64,000 nucleotides of DNA from Shewanella sp. 10N.286.48.A6 (GTDB lineage: Bacteria; Pseudomonadota; Gammaproteobacteria; Enterobacterales; Shewanellaceae): the NCBI RefSeq assembly GCF_002873135.1, contig NZ_MCVI01000014.1:32610-96609 (forward strand). The letters are read 5' to 3'. Positions 37,951 through 49,305 of the stretch are shown in pieces (position 1 is the first letter of the stretch; the number at the start of each line of letters is the position of its first letter). A program made the translations under genes and the position numbers. The notes beneath the pieces are model-generated. The model was not told the DNA's origin. It saw nothing but the letters and a program-made list of their open reading frames with translations, and did not search any database.

Positions 37951-39237
37951 TTATCGTTTATCTATGCTGACAAAGTCACGCTCGTCTGAGCCAGTGTATA
38001 ACTGACGTGGACGACTGATTTTGTGACCTGGTTGGTCAAGCATTTCTTTCCAATGTGCAATCCAACCAACAGTACGAGAAAGTGCAAATAACACTGTAAA
38101 CATACTAGTAGGGATACCGATTGCTTTCATGATGATCCCTGAGTAGAAATCAACATTTGGATAAAGCTTTTTAGATACGAAATAATCGTCTTCTAAAGCA
38201 ATGCGTTCAAGTTCCATCGCTACATCTAGCAAAGGATCGTTCACATTTAGCTCAGCTAACACTTCATGACATGTTTCACGCATCACTTTAGCGCGAGGGT
38301 CGAAGTTTTTGTAAACGCGATGACCAAAGCCCATTAAGCGGAATGGATCAGCTTTGTCTTTCGCACGAGCAATAAACTCAGGGATGCGATCAACACTGCC
38401 AATTTCTTCAAGCATATTTAGACAAGCTTCGTTAGCACCACCATGAGCAGGACCCCATAGTGAAGCAATACCCGCTGCGATACATGCAAATGGGTTAGCA
38501 CCAGATGAACCCGCTAAACGAACCGTAGAGGTAGAAGCGTTTTGTTCATGATCAGCGTGTAATACAAAGATTCTGTCCATTGCTTTTTCAACAACTGGAT
38601 TGACTTGGTATTGTTCACACGGAACAGCGAACATCATGCTAAGGAAATTACCTGCATAACTTAGGTCGTTGCGTGGGTAAACAAAAGGTTGACCGATTGA
38701 ATACTTGTAGCACATTGCTGCAATGGTTGGCATCTTAGAAACAAGGCGGAAAGCCGCAATTTCACGATGTTTTTCATCATTGACATCAAGAGAATCTTGG
38801 TAAAACGCAGATAATGCACCCGTAACACCACATAGCATAGCCATTGGATGTGCATCACGACGGAAACCTCTGAAAAACGAAGCTAATTGCTCGTTCACCA
38901 TGGTGTGATTCTTAACCATAGCCACAAACTCTTCGTATTGAGTTTTGCTTGGTAATTCACCATAAAGCAGTAAGTAACAAACGTCTAAATAGTTAGATTC
39001 AGTAGCTAGTTCATAAATTGGATAGCCACGGTGTGTAAGTACACCTTTTTCGCCATCAATGTATGTAATTGCAGACTCGCAAGATGCGGTCGCTAAAAAA
39101 CCTGGATCGAAGGTGAAATGACCTGTCTTTCCAAGTTTACTGATATCGATTACATCAAACCCAGCAGTTCCCTGCTTGATAGGTAATTCGATCGAATCTG
39201 TCCCCGGTAACTCTAATTTGGCTATATTGTCAGCCAT
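37951..39237 (-). CDS. gltA: Citrate synthase (type II, hexameric)
   Basis: GltA condenses acetyl-CoA and oxaloacetate. The 428 residues match the Gram-negative type II enzyme. Catalytic residues are in the usual places: His in [10 protein letters not shown] (about 264), His in [15 protein letters not shown] (about 305) and Asp in NVDFYSG (about 362). An AAGGAG site precedes the ATG. It is divergent from sdhC, so one control region of about 415 bp serves the whole TCA cluster. Confidence 0.97.
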   Translation of the reverse strand: MADNIAKLELPGTDSIELPIKQGTAGFDVIDISKLGKTGHFTFDPGFLATASCESAITYIDGEKGVLTHRGYPIYELATESNYLDVCYLLLYGELPSKTQYEEFVAMVKNHTMVNEQLASFFRGFRRDAHPMAMLCGVTGALSAFYQDSLDVNDEKHREIAAFRLVSKMPTIAAMCYKYSIGQPFVYPRNDLSYAGNFLSMMFAVPCEQYQVNPVVEKAMDRIFVLHADHEQNASTSTVRLAGSSGANPFACIAAGIASLWGPAHGGANEACLNMLEEIGSVDRIPEFIARAKDKADPFRLMGFGHRVYKNFDPRAKVMRETCHEVLAELNVNDPLLDVAMELERIALEDDYFVSKKLYPNVDFYSGIIMKAIGIPTSMFTVLFALSRTVGWIAHWKEMLDQPGHKISRPRQLYTGSDERDFVSIDKR

Positions 39238-39652
39238 ACCCCGTTCTCCTTACTTCATTCTTTTCTGTGAGTGCGGCATGTTAAGCGGACATTACTTTAC
39301 AGTGAATTAGTGTCACATTTCAATTTAAATAAGCGTTTAAATTTATTAGACCATGGTATAAAGCTTGCTAGACGCCTTGTTAGCAATGGTTTTTTTGCAA
39401 AAAAAACATCAAAAAACAAATTTTACATAGTGTGATGTTTGTATTTGACAATTGCCTTGAGTATACTTGCCTGCGTCCTGAAGGGCGACAAACATCACAT
39501 TTTTGAAAACATTTTTACGTTGTCTAAATTAGTGAATTCTCAAATGGTTAAGTGTTTGATAGTAGTCTGTTAAGTTTCAACATTTTGTTTACATTTGTAG
39601 TTTGGTGTAACAAATAGAAGCAAAGCAAGATGAATAATAAAAATAATGCTCA
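39238..39652. promoter_or_regulatory. Divergent gltA/sdhC control region
   Basis: The region is AT-rich. AGTGA...TCACA at 39301-39317 resembles a CRP site but has a 7-bp spacer instead of 6. A predicted sdh promoter and a 12-bp inverted repeat lie at 39431-39499. About 170 nt separate the predicted start from the sdhC start codon. CRP or ArcA control would fit known TCA-operon regulation but is not shown here. Confidence 0.5.
39431..39499 (+). promoter_or_regulatory. Predicted sdh promoter inside a 12-bp inverted repeat
   Basis: TTGTAT (39439-39444) and TATACT (39462-39467) are 17 bp apart and read toward sdhC. Perfect inverted arms TGTGATGTTTGT (39431-39442) and ACAAACATCACA (39488-39499) flank the promoter; the left arm overlaps the -35 box and the right arm falls just after the expected start point. 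Both arms contain a CRP-like half-site (TGTGA/TCACA). Confidence 0.5.
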
Positions 39653-40048
39653 ATGGAGCTGAGTGAGCAGAACGTGAAAAAGCAAAGACCTGTCCATATA
39701 GACCTACAGACCATTCGCTTTCCTGCAACAGCGATTGCGTCAATTCTTCACCGTATTTCCGGTGTTATCATGCTGTTTGCTGTCGGTATTCTTATTTGGA
39801 TGCTAAATGAATCTTTAGCATCGCCTGAGAGTTTCGCTGGCTTACAATCTCTTTTTGATAACCTGCTAGTTAAGTTTGTTATTTGGGGAATTCTAACCGC
39901 GTTGGGTTATCACTTAATCGTTGGCGTACGTCATCTGATTATGGATACCGGTCGTTGGGAAGAGCTTGCCTCTGGCTTAGCGTCAGCAAAAATCGCCTTT
40001 GTGTTATCAGCGGCGTTTTCTATCATCGTGGGGATTTGGGTATGGTAA
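39653..40048 (+). CDS. sdhC: Succinate dehydrogenase cytochrome b556 subunit
   Basis: SdhC is a three-TM anchor subunit that binds haem b and quinone. The family blocks RPVHIDLQTIRFPATAIASI, LHRISGVIMLF and GVRHLIMD (haem-ligand region) are visible. Two starts are possible: ATG at 39653 (131 residues, no ribosome binding site) or GTG at 39674 (MKKQRPVH, 124 residues, GAG-type site), the latter fitting relatives better. Its last codons overlap the sdhD start. Confidence 0.93.
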   Translation: MELSEQNVKKQRPVHIDLQTIRFPATAIASILHRISGVIMLFAVGILIWMLNESLASPESFAGLQSLFDNLLVKFVIWGILTALGYHLIVGVRHLIMDTGRWEELASGLASAKIAFVLSAAFSIIVGIWVW

Positions 40049-40389
40049 CAAATGCAGCAAGCCTTGGACGCAGTGGTGTTCATGATTTTATTTTAATTCG
40101 TGCTAGTGCCGTAATTTTAGCCTGTTATACCATTTTTATGGTGGGTTTTATTGCGTGTAGCGCTCCATTGACATACGAAATTTGGCAGGGGTTATTCAGT
40201 ACCTTACTAATGAAAGTATTCACTTTATTAGCGCTTGTTGCTGTACTTATCCATTCATGGATTGGTATTTGGCAAGTGTTAACTGATTACGTTAAAAACG
40301 TATCAGTGCGTGGATTACTTCAGTTCGTTTTTGTCGTAGCAGCTTTTTGTTATCTAGCTGCAGGCATATTAATTGTGTGGGGTGTATAA
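40042..40389 (+). CDS. sdhD: Succinate dehydrogenase membrane anchor subunit
   Basis: SdhD, 115 residues, has three TM helices and the block GVHDFILIRASAVILACYTIF, with HSWIGIWQVLTDYVK carrying the conserved region. The ATG at 40042 overlaps the end of sdhC (stop 40046-40048). A longer frame starting at 39883 overlaps most of sdhC and is not credible. sdhA starts immediately after its stop. Confidence 0.93.
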   Translation: MVTNAASLGRSGVHDFILIRASAVILACYTIFMVGFIACSAPLTYEIWQGLFSTLLMKVFTLLALVAVLIHSWIGIWQVLTDYVKNVSVRGLLQFVFVVAAFCYLAAGILIVWGV

Positions 40390-42156
40390 GTGAGTATTCC
40401 AGTTCGCGAATTTGACGCAGTAGTGATTGGCGCTGGTGGCGCTGGCATGCGAGCGGCATTACAAATTTCTAAAGAAGGTAAGAGCTGTGCGCTTTTATCT
40501 AAAGTTTTCCCAACCCGTTCTCATACAGTATCTGCGCAAGGTGGTATTACCGTTGCGTTGGGTAATGCTCATGAAGATCACTGGGAACAGCACATGTACG
40601 ATACCGTGAAAGGTTCTGATTTTATCGGTGACCAAGAAGCAATCGAGTTCATGTGTAAGACAGGTCCAGAGGCGGTTATTGAACTTGAGCAAATGGGTTT
40701 GCCATTCTCACGTTTTGAAAACGGTACTATTTACCAGCGTCCGTTTGGTGGCCAATCAAAAAACTTTGGTGGCGAGCAAGCGGCACGTACTGCAGCTGCA
40801 GCTGACCGTACAGGTCATGCATTACTTCATTGTCTTTATCAGCAAAATGTTAAACACAAAACTGAAGTATTTTCTGAGTGGTATGCACTCGATTTAGTGA
40901 AAAACGATGACGGTGCAATAGTTGGTTGTACGGCTATTGAAATTGAAACTGGCGAGATTGTTTACTTCAAAGCGAAGGCAACCATTTTAGCAACCGGTGG
41001 TGCAGGGCGTATTTATGCTTCAACCACCAATGCACATATTAATACTGGTGACGGTGTTGGTATGGCAATGCGCGCTGGTGTTCAAATGCAAGACATGGAA
41101 ATGTGGCAGTTCCACCCAACGGGTATTGCTGGCGCAGGTGTGCTTGTAACTGAAGGTTGTCGTGGTGAAGGTGGTTATCTTTTAAATAAAGATGGCGAGC
41201 GTTTCATGGAACGTTATGCACCAAATGCAAAAGATTTAGCATCACGTGATGTTGTTGCTCGCTCGATGATGACAGAAATTCGTGAAGGCCGTGGATTAGA
41301 TGGTCCATTAGGGCCGCATTGTTTACTTAAGCTTGATCACTTAGGTAAAGAAACATTAGAAGCTCGTCTTCCTGGTGTTTGTGAACTTTCTCGTACTTTT
41401 GCGCATATTGATCCAGCAGATGGCCCAATTCCTGTATTGCCAACATGTCATTACATGATGGGTGGTCTACCCGCTAAAGTGAGTGGTCAAGTTGTTCGTC
41501 AAAATGCTGATGGCACTGAACAAGATATCGTGGGTTTATTCGCTGTAGGTGAAATTGCTTGTGTATCAGTACACGGTGCAAACCGCCTTGGTGGTAACTC
41601 ATTACTGGATTTAGTGGTATTTGGACGTGCTGCTGGTCAGCATTTAGGTAAAGCACTCGATGCGACTGCGGATCCAAAAGCGCCATCTGAAGAGCAAATT
41701 TCAGCATCACTTGAGCGTCTTAATCGCTGGGAAAGCAATAAAGACGGTGAAGATCCTGCTGTTATTCGTAAAGACTTACAGTTATGTATGCAACTTAACT
41801 TCTCTGTATTTAGAAGTGGTGATGCAATGGCTGAAGGCCTTAAAGAGCTTAAAGCAATTCGCGATCGTTTAGCGAATGCTAAGTTATCTGATAACTCTTC
41901 AGAATTTAATACTCAACGTATTGAATGTTTAGAGCTTGATAACTTGATGGCGACAGCAATTGCGACAGCTTATGCTGCGAACTTCCGTACAGAAAGTCGT
42001 GGTGCGCATTCTCGTGAGGATTTCTTAGACCGTGATGATGATAATTGGTTATGTCATAGCGTCTTTGACCCCGTCACAGAAGAAATGACTAAGCGTGAAG
42101 TCAACATGGAGCCTAAGCTTCGTGCGGCATTCCCGCCTATCAAGCGTACCTACTAG
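40390..42156 (+). CDS. sdhA: Succinate dehydrogenase flavoprotein subunit
   Basis: SdhA oxidises succinate to fumarate with covalently bound FAD. The 588 residues show the dinucleotide motif [13 protein letters not shown] (about 11-23), the FAD-linking His in [11 protein letters not shown] (about 45), the active-site [11 protein letters not shown] block, and the [20 protein letters not shown] region. The start is GTG, directly after the sdhD stop, with a GGGG site inside sdhD. Confidence 0.97.
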   Translation: MSIPVREFDAVVIGAGGAGMRAALQISKEGKSCALLSKVFPTRSHTVSAQGGITVALGNAHEDHWEQHMYDTVKGSDFIGDQEAIEFMCKTGPEAVIELEQMGLPFSRFENGTIYQRPFGGQSKNFGGEQAARTAAAADRTGHALLHCLYQQNVKHKTEVFSEWYALDLVKNDDGAIVGCTAIEIETGEIVYFKAKATILATGGAGRIYASTTNAHINTGDGVGMAMRAGVQMQDMEMWQFHPTGIAGAGVLVTEGCRGEGGYLLNKDGERFMERYAPNAKDLASRDVVARSMMTEIREGRGLDGPLGPHCLLKLDHLGKETLEARLPGVCELSRTFAHIDPADGPIPVLPTCHYMMGGLPAKVSGQVVRQNADGTEQDIVGLFAVGEIACVSVHGANRLGGNSLLDLVVFGRAAGQHLGKALDATADPKAPSEEQISASLERLNRWESNKDGEDPAVIRKDLQLCMQLNFSVFRSGDAMAEGLKELKAIRDRLANAKLSDNSSEFNTQRIECLELDNLMATAIATAYAANFRTESRGAHSREDFLDRDDDNWLCHSVFDPVTEEMTKREVNMEPKLRAAFPPIKRTY

Positions 42157-42167
42157 GAGAAGCCCCG

Positions 42168-42875
42168 ATGAAATTGGAATTTGCAGTTTATCGCTACAAT
42201 CCTGATGTAGACACTAAACCATATATGCAGGATTACAGTTTAGATGTGGAAGAAGGTACCGATATGATGGTACTAGATGCACTGATGAAGCTGAAAGAGT
42301 TAGATCCTGCATTATCATTTAGACGCTCATGTCGTGAGGGTGTATGTGGTAGTGATGGTATGAACATGAATGGTAAAAACGGCCTTGCGTGTATTACGCC
42401 TGTTTCTACTTTTAAAGGTAAGAAAATTGAAATTCGCCCACTTCCTGGCATGCCAGTTGTGCGCGATTTAATTGTCGACCTGACTCAGTTCTACACTCAG
42501 TACGAAAAAATTAAACCGTTTCTTATCAATGATGAGAAAACACCGGCTCGTGAACATTTACAATCACCTGAAGAGCGTGCTCATTTAGACGGATTATATG
42601 AATGTATCATGTGTGCTTGTTGTTCTACTGCTTGTCCATCTTTCTGGTGGAACCCTGATAAATTTATCGGACCAAGTGGTTTACTGCATGCATATCGCTT
42701 CTTAATTGATAGCCGCGATACGGCAACTGAAGAGCGTTTAGATGGTTTAGACGATGCTTACAGTGTGTTCCGTTGTCACGGTATTATGAACTGTGTTGAT
42801 GTGTGTCCTAAAGGACTAAACCCAACTAAAGCCATTGGCCACATTAAGTCAATGTTACTGAAGCGAGCAGTGTAA
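42168..42875 (+). CDS. sdhB: Succinate dehydrogenase iron-sulfur subunit
   Basis: SdhB, 235 residues, carries three clusters: [2Fe-2S] cysteines in RRSCREGVCGSDGMNMNG with a later GLAC, [4Fe-4S] cysteines in CIMCACCSTACP, and [3Fe-4S] cysteines in CHGIMNCVDVCPKGLNP. It follows sdhA by 11 bp with an AGGAG site. Confidence 0.97.
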   Translation: MKLEFAVYRYNPDVDTKPYMQDYSLDVEEGTDMMVLDALMKLKELDPALSFRRSCREGVCGSDGMNMNGKNGLACITPVSTFKGKKIEIRPLPGMPVVRDLIVDLTQFYTQYEKIKPFLINDEKTPAREHLQSPEERAHLDGLYECIMCACCSTACPSFWWNPDKFIGPSGLLHAYRFLIDSRDTATEERLDGLDDAYSVFRCHGIMNCVDVCPKGLNPTKAIGHIKSMLLKRAV

Positions 42876-42921
42876 ATGCGCAACATAGAGCTGGGATTTA
42901 TTGTTATATAGCTCTATTGGG

Positions 42922-42954
42922 GAGTCATCTTCAACTATGGGGATGACTCTTTTG
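42922..42954 (+). terminator. Hairpin between sdhB and sucA, possible partial terminator
   Basis: An 8-bp stem GAGTCATC/GATGACTC (42922-42929 with 42942-42949) with a 12-nt loop is followed by TCTTTTG. It lies in the 254-bp sdhB-sucA gap and could reduce read-through or stabilise the sdh message. Confidence 0.45.
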
Positions 42955-43129
42955 TGTGTGTTAGAAGACCTTTGTAATTAACTGTTTAAATTATATAGTT
43001 ATATCGCTATTATCCGTAGTTGATAAACAGCGTTAAACGAAAGAGTTAATACGATTCGATTGTGGTGCAACCAGGTATCGCAATTATGAAATTGGCGAAG
43101 CACGTGTATCAAGTTTGGAAGGAAAAGTA

Positions 43130-45952
43130 ATGCACCAAGGCATCATGAAAGCTTGGCTCGAATCGTCACATTTAAGTGGCTCAAATTCGACCTACGTAGA
43201 AGAGATGTATGAAGCCTATCAAGAAGATCCAAGTTCAGTTACCGCTGATTGGCAAGTCGTTTTTGATAATCTCCCTGCGGTAAATGGTACTTCTCAAGAT
43301 CTACCTGAAACTGCACACTCTAAAGTACGTGATTATTTCCGCAGTTTAGCATTAGAAGGTCGTGCCAAAGGCGCTAGCCGTGTTACTGACCCAGAGTTAG
43401 ATGCTAAACAAGTAAAAGTCCTCCAGTTAATTAACGCTCACCGTTTTCGTGGTCACCAAAATGCTAACCTTGATCCGTTAGGTTTATGGCACCGTGAGCC
43501 AGTATCTGAATTAGACCCAGCATTTCATGGTTTAGATGCCGAAGATATGCAACGTGAGTTCAATACCGGTTCATTTGCATACGGTAGTGACACCCTTAAA
43601 TTAGCCGACATAGTTCATGCATTAAAAAGTACCTATTGTGGTTCTATTGGTGCTGAATACATGCATATTACCGATACCGATGAAAAGCGTTGGATTCAGC
43701 AACGTCTTGAACCGTCTTTGGGTAAAGCAAATTACGATAACACCACTAAGAAACGCATTCTAGAAGGCCTAAATGCTGCTGAAGGTATGGAAAAATACCT
43801 TGGCGCAAAATTTCCAGGCGCAAAACGTTTCTCGCTTGAAGGTGGTGATGCGTTAGTGCCAATGATGCGTGAGATTTTATATCGCGCAGGTGAAGCAGGT
43901 ACCAAAGAAATTGTCGTCGGTATGGCTCACCGTGGTCGCTTAAACGTCCTTGTTAACGTACTGGGTAAGCGTCCTGCTGAATTATTTGATGAATTTGCCG
44001 GTAAGCATGATGAAATCCAAGGTTCTGGTGACGTTAAGTATCACCAAGGCTTTTCATCTGATTTCGAAACGCCAGGCGGAAACGTTCATTTAGCACTGGC
44101 CTTTAACCCATCACATTTAGAAATCGTTAACCCTGTGGTTATTGGTTCAGTACGAGCGCGTCAAGACAGACGTGGTTGTAGCGATGGTTTACAAGTTATG
44201 CCAATTACCATTCATGGTGACTCGGCAATTACTGGACAAGGTATTGTGCAAGAGACATTTAACATGTCTCAGACCCGTGGTTTTAAAGTTGGCGGTAGTA
44301 TTCGTATCGTTATTAATAACCAAGTGGGTTTCACTACCTCTAATACTGCCGATGTGCGTTCAACGGAATACTGTACTGATATTGCCAAAATGGTCCAAGC
44401 GCCTATTTTCCATGTCAATGCAGATGATCCTGAAGCTGTTGCCTTTATTTCGCAGTTAGCGGTGGATTACCGTAACGAATTTAAGCGTGATGTGGTGATT
44501 GATTTAGTGTGTTATCGCCGCCATGGTCATAACGAAGCTGATGAGCCAAGTGCAACGCAGCCGCTAATGTACGCAAAAATTAAGAAGCATCCTACGCCGC
44601 GTAAGATTTATGCTGATCGATTAATTCAAGAAGATAGTATCTCTGCTGATGACGTTACTGGCCTTGTCAATAACTACCGTGATGCATTAGATGCAGGTGA
44701 TTGTGTAGTGAAAGAGTGGCGTCCAATGACGTTACACACTGTTGACTGGTCGCCGTATCTTAATCGTGAGTGGGATGAAAGCTATCAAGGTGCAATGAAC
44801 TTTGACAAGCTGATTGGTCTTGCGCAAAAGATGGTAGATATTCCTGAAAGCCACAAATTGCAATCACGGGTCGCTAAGATTTATAAAGACCGTGTATCGA
44901 TGGCAAACGGTGAAAAACCGGTTGATTGGGGCTTTGCTGAAACCTTAGCTTACGCCACCATTTTGGAAGATAAAAAACGCGTTCGTATTACCGGTCAGGA
45001 TTCTGGTCGTGGTACTTTCTTCCATCGTCATGCAGTTTTACATAATCAAAATGATGGTACGACTTATTTGCCGCTTCGTAATGTCGCTGATGAACAGGGC
45101 GAGATTGATATTACTGACTCAGTATTATCAGAAGCCTCGGTACTGGCATTTGAGTACGGTTATGCCACAGCAGAGCCGGGCGGATTAACCATCTGGGAAG
45201 CGCAGTTTGGTGACTTTGTTAATTGTGCTCAAGTGGTTATCGATCAGTTCTTATCTTCAGGTGAGCAAAAGTGGGGCCGATTATGTGGTCTAACGATGCT
45301 ACTTCCCCATGGTTATGAAGGCCAAGGCCCAGAGCATTCATCTGCTCGTCTTGAGCGTTTCTTACAGCTTTGTGCAAACCACAATATGCAAGTGTGTGTT
45401 CCTTCTACACCTGCACAGGTTTATCACATGCTACGCCGTCAAGTTGTACGTCCTATGCGTCGTCCACTGGTGGTGATGTCGCCTAAATCATTACTACGTC
45501 ATCCATTAGCGGTTTCTACACTTGAAGAGCTCGCTGAAGGAAGTTTCCAAAGTGTGATTGGTGAGCTTGATGCATTAGACGCGAGCAAGGTTGATCGCGT
45601 TGTCTTCTGTAGTGGTAAGGTGTATTTCGAATTACTCGACAAGCGTCGTAAACAAGAAATTACTAACGTTGCTATTGTCCGTGTGGAGCAGCTTTATCCG
45701 TTCCCGCAAGAAGAAATGCAAGCCGCACTTGCTGACTATCAGCACGTTAAAGATTTTGTTTGGTGTCAGGAAGAACCTCAGAACCAAGGTGCTTGGTATT
45801 GTAGCCAACATCATTTCTGGGCAGCTATCCCTGCCGGAGCTGAACTAACCTACGCTGGCCGTGAGGCATCTGCTGCACCAGCTTGTGGTTATCCTGCTCT
45901 GCATGCACGCCAACAAGAAGCATTAGTTAATAGCGCATTAAAACTGTCGTAA
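43130..45952 (+). CDS. sucA: 2-oxoglutarate dehydrogenase E1 component
   Basis: SucA decarboxylates 2-oxoglutarate with thiamine diphosphate. From the ATG at 43130 (AAGGA site 6 nt upstream) it has 940 residues, as in E. coli; a TTG five codons earlier is rejected. Landmarks are VEEMYEAYQEDPSSV at the start, VVGMAHRGRLNVLVNVLGK, GDSAITGQGIVQETFNMSQ, RRHGHNEADEP and RITGQDSGRGTFFHRHAVLH. sucB follows 27 bp downstream. Confidence 0.97.
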   Translation: MHQGIMKAWLESSHLSGSNSTYVEEMYEAYQEDPSSVTADWQVVFDNLPAVNGTSQDLPETAHSKVRDYFRSLALEGRAKGASRVTDPELDAKQVKVLQLINAHRFRGHQNANLDPLGLWHREPVSELDPAFHGLDAEDMQREFNTGSFAYGSDTLKLADIVHALKSTYCGSIGAEYMHITDTDEKRWIQQRLEPSLGKANYDNTTKKRILEGLNAAEGMEKYLGAKFPGAKRFSLEGGDALVPMMREILYRAGEAGTKEIVVGMAHRGRLNVLVNVLGKRPAELFDEFAGKHDEIQGSGDVKYHQGFSSDFETPGGNVHLALAFNPSHLEIVNPVVIGSVRARQDRRGCSDGLQVMPITIHGDSAITGQGIVQETFNMSQTRGFKVGGSIRIVINNQVGFTTSNTADVRSTEYCTDIAKMVQAPIFHVNADDPEAVAFISQLAVDYRNEFKRDVVIDLVCYRRHGHNEADEPSATQPLMYAKIKKHPTPRKIYADRLIQEDSISADDVTGLVNNYRDALDAGDCVVKEWRPMTLHTVDWSPYLNREWDESYQGAMNFDKLIGLAQKMVDIPESHKLQSRVAKIYKDRVSMANGEKPVDWGFAETLAYATILEDKKRVRITGQDSGRGTFFHRHAVLHNQNDGTTYLPLRNVADEQGEIDITDSVLSEASVLAFEYGYATAEPGGLTIWEAQFGDFVNCAQVVIDQFLSSGEQKWGRLCGLTMLLPHGYEGQGPEHSSARLERFLQLCANHNMQVCVPSTPAQVYHMLRRQVVRPMRRPLVVMSPKSLLRHPLAVSTLEELAEGSFQSVIGELDALDASKVDRVVFCSGKVYFELLDKRRKQEITNVAIVRVEQLYPFPQEEMQAALADYQHVKDFVWCQEEPQNQGAWYCSQHHFWAAIPAGAELTYAGREASAAPACGYPALHARQQEALVNSALKLS

Positions 45953-45979
45953 TAGAAAATTATAAAAGGAAAGCTTTCC

Positions 45980-47170
45980 ATGAGTATCGAAATTAAGGTA
46001 CCCGTTCTGCCAGAATCAGTTGCAGATGCAACAATCGCGACATGGCATGTGCAACCTGGCGAACAGGTTTCTCGTGACCAAAATCTAGTTGATATCGAAA
46101 CTGATAAAGTTGTACTAGAAGTTGTTGCGCCAGAAGATGGTTCTATTAGCGAATTATTATTCCAAGAAGGTGACACTGTTCTTGGTGAGCAAGTGATTGC
46201 AAACTTCGTTGCTGGTGCAGTTTCAGGCCAAGAAGTGACTAAAGCAGAAGCAGAAGCTGCATCACCAGTAGCTGAATCTACAGATGAGTCAAATGATGCA
46301 TTAAGCCCATCTGTACGCCGTCTCATTGCTGAGCATAACCTTGATGCAAGCAAAGTAAAAGGCACTGGTGTTGGTGGACGTGTGACTAAAGAAGATGTTG
46401 AAGCATTTGTGAAGTCAGCACCTGCGGCTAAACCTGCTGCAGCGCCTGCGCCAATTGCACCACTTGAAGGTCGTACTCAAAAACGTGTTCCTATGACGCG
46501 TTTACGTAAGACTATTGCTAATCGTTTATTAGAGGCTAAAAACTCTACGGCAATGCTAACAACGTTTAACGAAGTTAACATGCAGCCAATCATGGATATT
46601 CGTAAGCAATACCAAGAAGTATTTGAAAAACGTCATGGTATTCGTTTAGGTTTCATGTCTTTCTACGTAAAAGCTGTGACTGAAGCATTAAAACGTTTCC
46701 CTGAAGTTAACGCGTCTATCGACGGTGATGAACTGGTTTATCACAACTACTTTGATGTCAGCATTGCGGTATCAACGCCACGTGGTCTGGTTACCCCAGT
46801 ATTACGTGATACCGATACCATGAGCCTTGCTGAAATTGAAAAAAATGTGCGTGAATTAGCAATCAAAGGCCGTGATGGCAAGTTATCTGTTGCTGATATG
46901 ACCGGTGGTAACTTCACCGTGACTAATGGCGGCGTATTTGGCTCGCTAATGTCGACGCCAATTTTAAACCTTCCACAAAGCGCGATTTTAGGCATGCATG
47001 CTATTAAAGATCGCCCAATGGCTGTGAATGGTGAGGTTGTTATTCAACCTATGATGTACCTAGCATTATCTTACGATCATCGAATTGTTGATGGCCGTGA
47101 GTCGGTTGGTTTCTTGGTCGCTATTAAAGACTTCCTTGAAGATCCAACTCGTCTATTGCTTGACCTCTAA
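45980..47170 (+). CDS. sucB: Dihydrolipoamide succinyltransferase (E2)
   Basis: SucB, 396 residues, has one N-terminal lipoyl domain with the lipoyl-Lys in ETDKVVLEV (about 43), an Ala/Pro linker, an E1/E3-binding domain ([20 protein letters not shown], about 108-145), a second Ala/Pro linker, and the catalytic domain ending with [11 protein letters not shown]. The E3 gene (lpd) is not in this cluster. Confidence 0.97.
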   Translation: MSIEIKVPVLPESVADATIATWHVQPGEQVSRDQNLVDIETDKVVLEVVAPEDGSISELLFQEGDTVLGEQVIANFVAGAVSGQEVTKAEAEAASPVAESTDESNDALSPSVRRLIAEHNLDASKVKGTGVGGRVTKEDVEAFVKSAPAAKPAAAPAPIAPLEGRTQKRVPMTRLRKTIANRLLEAKNSTAMLTTFNEVNMQPIMDIRKQYQEVFEKRHGIRLGFMSFYVKAVTEALKRFPEVNASIDGDELVYHNYFDVSIAVSTPRGLVTPVLRDTDTMSLAEIEKNVRELAIKGRDGKLSVADMTGGNFTVTNGGVFGSLMSTPILNLPQSAILGMHAIKDRPMAVNGEVVIQPMMYLALSYDHRIVDGRESVGFLVAIKDFLEDPTRLLLDL

Positions 47171-47249
47171 GAGTCAACTAGACAATACCCTCGTAGCTGG
47201 CTCGTTAGAGCCAGTAGGATTTTATAAAGAAGTATATGGATAGATCATC

Positions 47250-48416
47250 ATGAATTTGCATGAGTATCAGGCAAAATCCTTATTTGCCGAATATGGTTTA
47301 CCAGTTTCAGAAGGCTTCGCTTGCGATACAGCCCAAGAAGCGGTAGAAGCTGCTGGTCACATTGGCGGCGATATGTGGGTTGTTAAGTGTCAAGTACACG
47401 CTGGCGGCCGTGGTAAAGCAGGTGGCGTTAAAGTCACTGGCGATAAAGAAGAAATCAGAGCATTTGCTGAAAAATGGTTAGGTAAGAACTTAGTGACTTA
47501 CCAAACTGATGAAAAAGGCCAGCCTGTTGCTAAAATTTTAGTAGAAAGCTGTACTGATATTGCAAATGAACTTTACCTAGGTGCTGTTGTTGACCGTGCG
47601 ACTCGTCGCGTTGTGTTTATGGCATCAACTGAAGGTGGCGTTGAAATTGAAACTGTGGCTGAAGAAACCCCAGAGTTAATTCACAAAGCAATTATCGATC
47701 CTTTAACAGGTCCTCAACCATACCAAGCACGTGATCTTGGCTTTAAGTTAGGTTTAAACCCAACTCAAATGAAGCAGTTCACTAAAGTGTTTATGGGTCT
47801 TGCAAAAATGTTCGAAGACCATGATTTCGCTTTATTAGAAATCAACCCGCTTGTGATCACTGACGAAGGTAATATCCATTGTCTTGATGGCAAGATTGGT
47901 ATCGATGGAAATGCTTTATTCCGTCAACCTAAAATCCGTGACATGCACGATCCATCACAAGATGATGCTCGTGAAGCACACGCAGCTAAGTTTGAACTTA
48001 ACTACGTTGCATTAGACGGAAACGTGGGTTGTATGGTTAACGGTGCAGGCCTAGCAATGGGTACTATGGACATCGTAAACCTACATGGCGGCAAGCCAGC
48101 TAACTTCTTAGACGTTGGCGGCGGAGCAACTAAAGAACGTGTAGCAGAAGCATTTAAAATCATTCTTTCTGACTCAAACGTTAAAGCTGTTTTAGTTAAC
48201 ATCTTTGGTGGCATCGTACGTTGTGACATGATTGCAGAAGGTATTATCGGCGCTGTAAAAGAAGTCGGTGTAGAAGTTCCTGTTGTTGTCCGTCTTGAAG
48301 GTACTAACGCTGAATTAGGCCGTGAAGTGCTTGCAGGTTCCGGTCTTGATATTATCGCAGCTGCGTCATTAACTGATGCTGCTGAGAAAGTTGTTGCTGC
48401 TGCGGAGGGCAAATAA
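47250..48416 (+). CDS. sucC: Succinyl-CoA synthetase beta subunit
   Basis: SucC, 388 residues, is the nucleotide-binding subunit with an ATP-grasp fold: [20 protein letters not shown] at the start, [22 protein letters not shown], and the C-terminal [11 protein letters not shown] and [10 protein letters not shown] blocks. Its TAA overlaps the sucD ATG by one base. Confidence 0.97.
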   Translation: MNLHEYQAKSLFAEYGLPVSEGFACDTAQEAVEAAGHIGGDMWVVKCQVHAGGRGKAGGVKVTGDKEEIRAFAEKWLGKNLVTYQTDEKGQPVAKILVESCTDIANELYLGAVVDRATRRVVFMASTEGGVEIETVAEETPELIHKAIIDPLTGPQPYQARDLGFKLGLNPTQMKQFTKVFMGLAKMFEDHDFALLEINPLVITDEGNIHCLDGKIGIDGNALFRQPKIRDMHDPSQDDAREAHAAKFELNYVALDGNVGCMVNGAGLAMGTMDIVNLHGGKPANFLDVGGGATKERVAEAFKIILSDSNVKAVLVNIFGGIVRCDMIAEGIIGAVKEVGVEVPVVVRLEGTNAELGREVLAGSGLDIIAAASLTDAAEKVVAAAEGK

Positions 48417-49288
48417 TGTCCGTATTAATTAACAAAGATACTAAAGTTATCTGTCAAGGTTTCACTGGTGGCCAAGGTACTTTCCACTCTGAGCAAGCAA
48501 TTGCTTACGGTACAAAAATGGTTGGCGGTGTATCTCCAGGAAAAGGTGGTCAAGTTCACCTAGGTCTTCCTGTATTTAATACTGTTAAAGATGCTGTAGC
48601 TGAAACGGGTGCAACTGCGACTGTTATCTATGTACCAGCACCTTTTTGTAAAGATGCAATCCTTGAAGCAATCGACGGTGGCATTGAGCTAATCGTATGC
48701 ATTACTGAAGGTATTCCAACTTTAGACATGCTTCAAGTTAAAGTTAAACTTGAAGAAACTGGCGTGCGTATGATTGGTCCTAACTGTCCAGGTGTTATCA
48801 CTCCTGGTGAGTGTAAGATTGGTATCATGCCTGGTCACATCCACAAGCCTGGTAAAGTCGGTATTGTTTCACGCTCTGGTACATTAACGTACGAAGCTGT
48901 TAAACAAACTACTGACGAAGGTTTTGGCCAATCTACTTGTGTAGGTATTGGTGGTGACCCAATTCCAGGTACTAACTTCATCGACGTATTGGAAATGTTC
49001 CAAAACGATCCACAAACTGAAGCAATCGTAATGATTGGTGAAATTGGTGGTACTGCTGAAGAAGAAGCTGCTGAATTCATCAAAGCAAATGTAACTAAGC
49101 CTGTTGTATCTTACATTGCTGGTGTTACTGCACCAGAAGGTAAGCGTATGGGTCATGCTGGCGCAATTATCGCTGGTGGTAAAGGTACTGCTGAAGATAA
49201 GTTTGCTGCATTAGAAGCTGCTGGCGTAAGCACAGTTCGCTCTTTAGCTGACATCGGTAAAGCACTGCGTACTAAAACTGGCTGGTAA
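48416..49288 (+). CDS. sucD: Succinyl-CoA synthetase alpha subunit
   Basis: SucD, 290 residues, binds CoA and carries the phosphohistidine in [18 protein letters not shown] (His about 246). The CoA-binding Rossmann motif ([20 protein letters not shown]) and [20 protein letters not shown] are present. It is the last gene of the cluster, followed by a terminator. Confidence 0.97.
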   Translation: MSVLINKDTKVICQGFTGGQGTFHSEQAIAYGTKMVGGVSPGKGGQVHLGLPVFNTVKDAVAETGATATVIYVPAPFCKDAILEAIDGGIELIVCITEGIPTLDMLQVKVKLEETGVRMIGPNCPGVITPGECKIGIMPGHIHKPGKVGIVSRSGTLTYEAVKQTTDEGFGQSTCVGIGGDPIPGTNFIDVLEMFQNDPQTEAIVMIGEIGGTAEEEAAEFIKANVTKPVVSYIAGVTAPEGKRMGHAGAIIAGGKGTAEDKFAALEAAGVSTVRSLADIGKALRTKTGW

Positions 49289-49305
49289 ATTCTAGTGAGT
49301 TAATC

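Noticed and set aside
39301..39317. CRP-like site AGTGA-N7-TCACA upstream of gltA
   Set aside because: The spacer is 7 bp rather than 6, so it cannot be called as a CRP site without further evidence.
39883..40389. 168-codon frame spanning sdhC and sdhD
   Set aside because: The first part is an out-of-frame shadow of sdhC; true SdhD starts at 40042.
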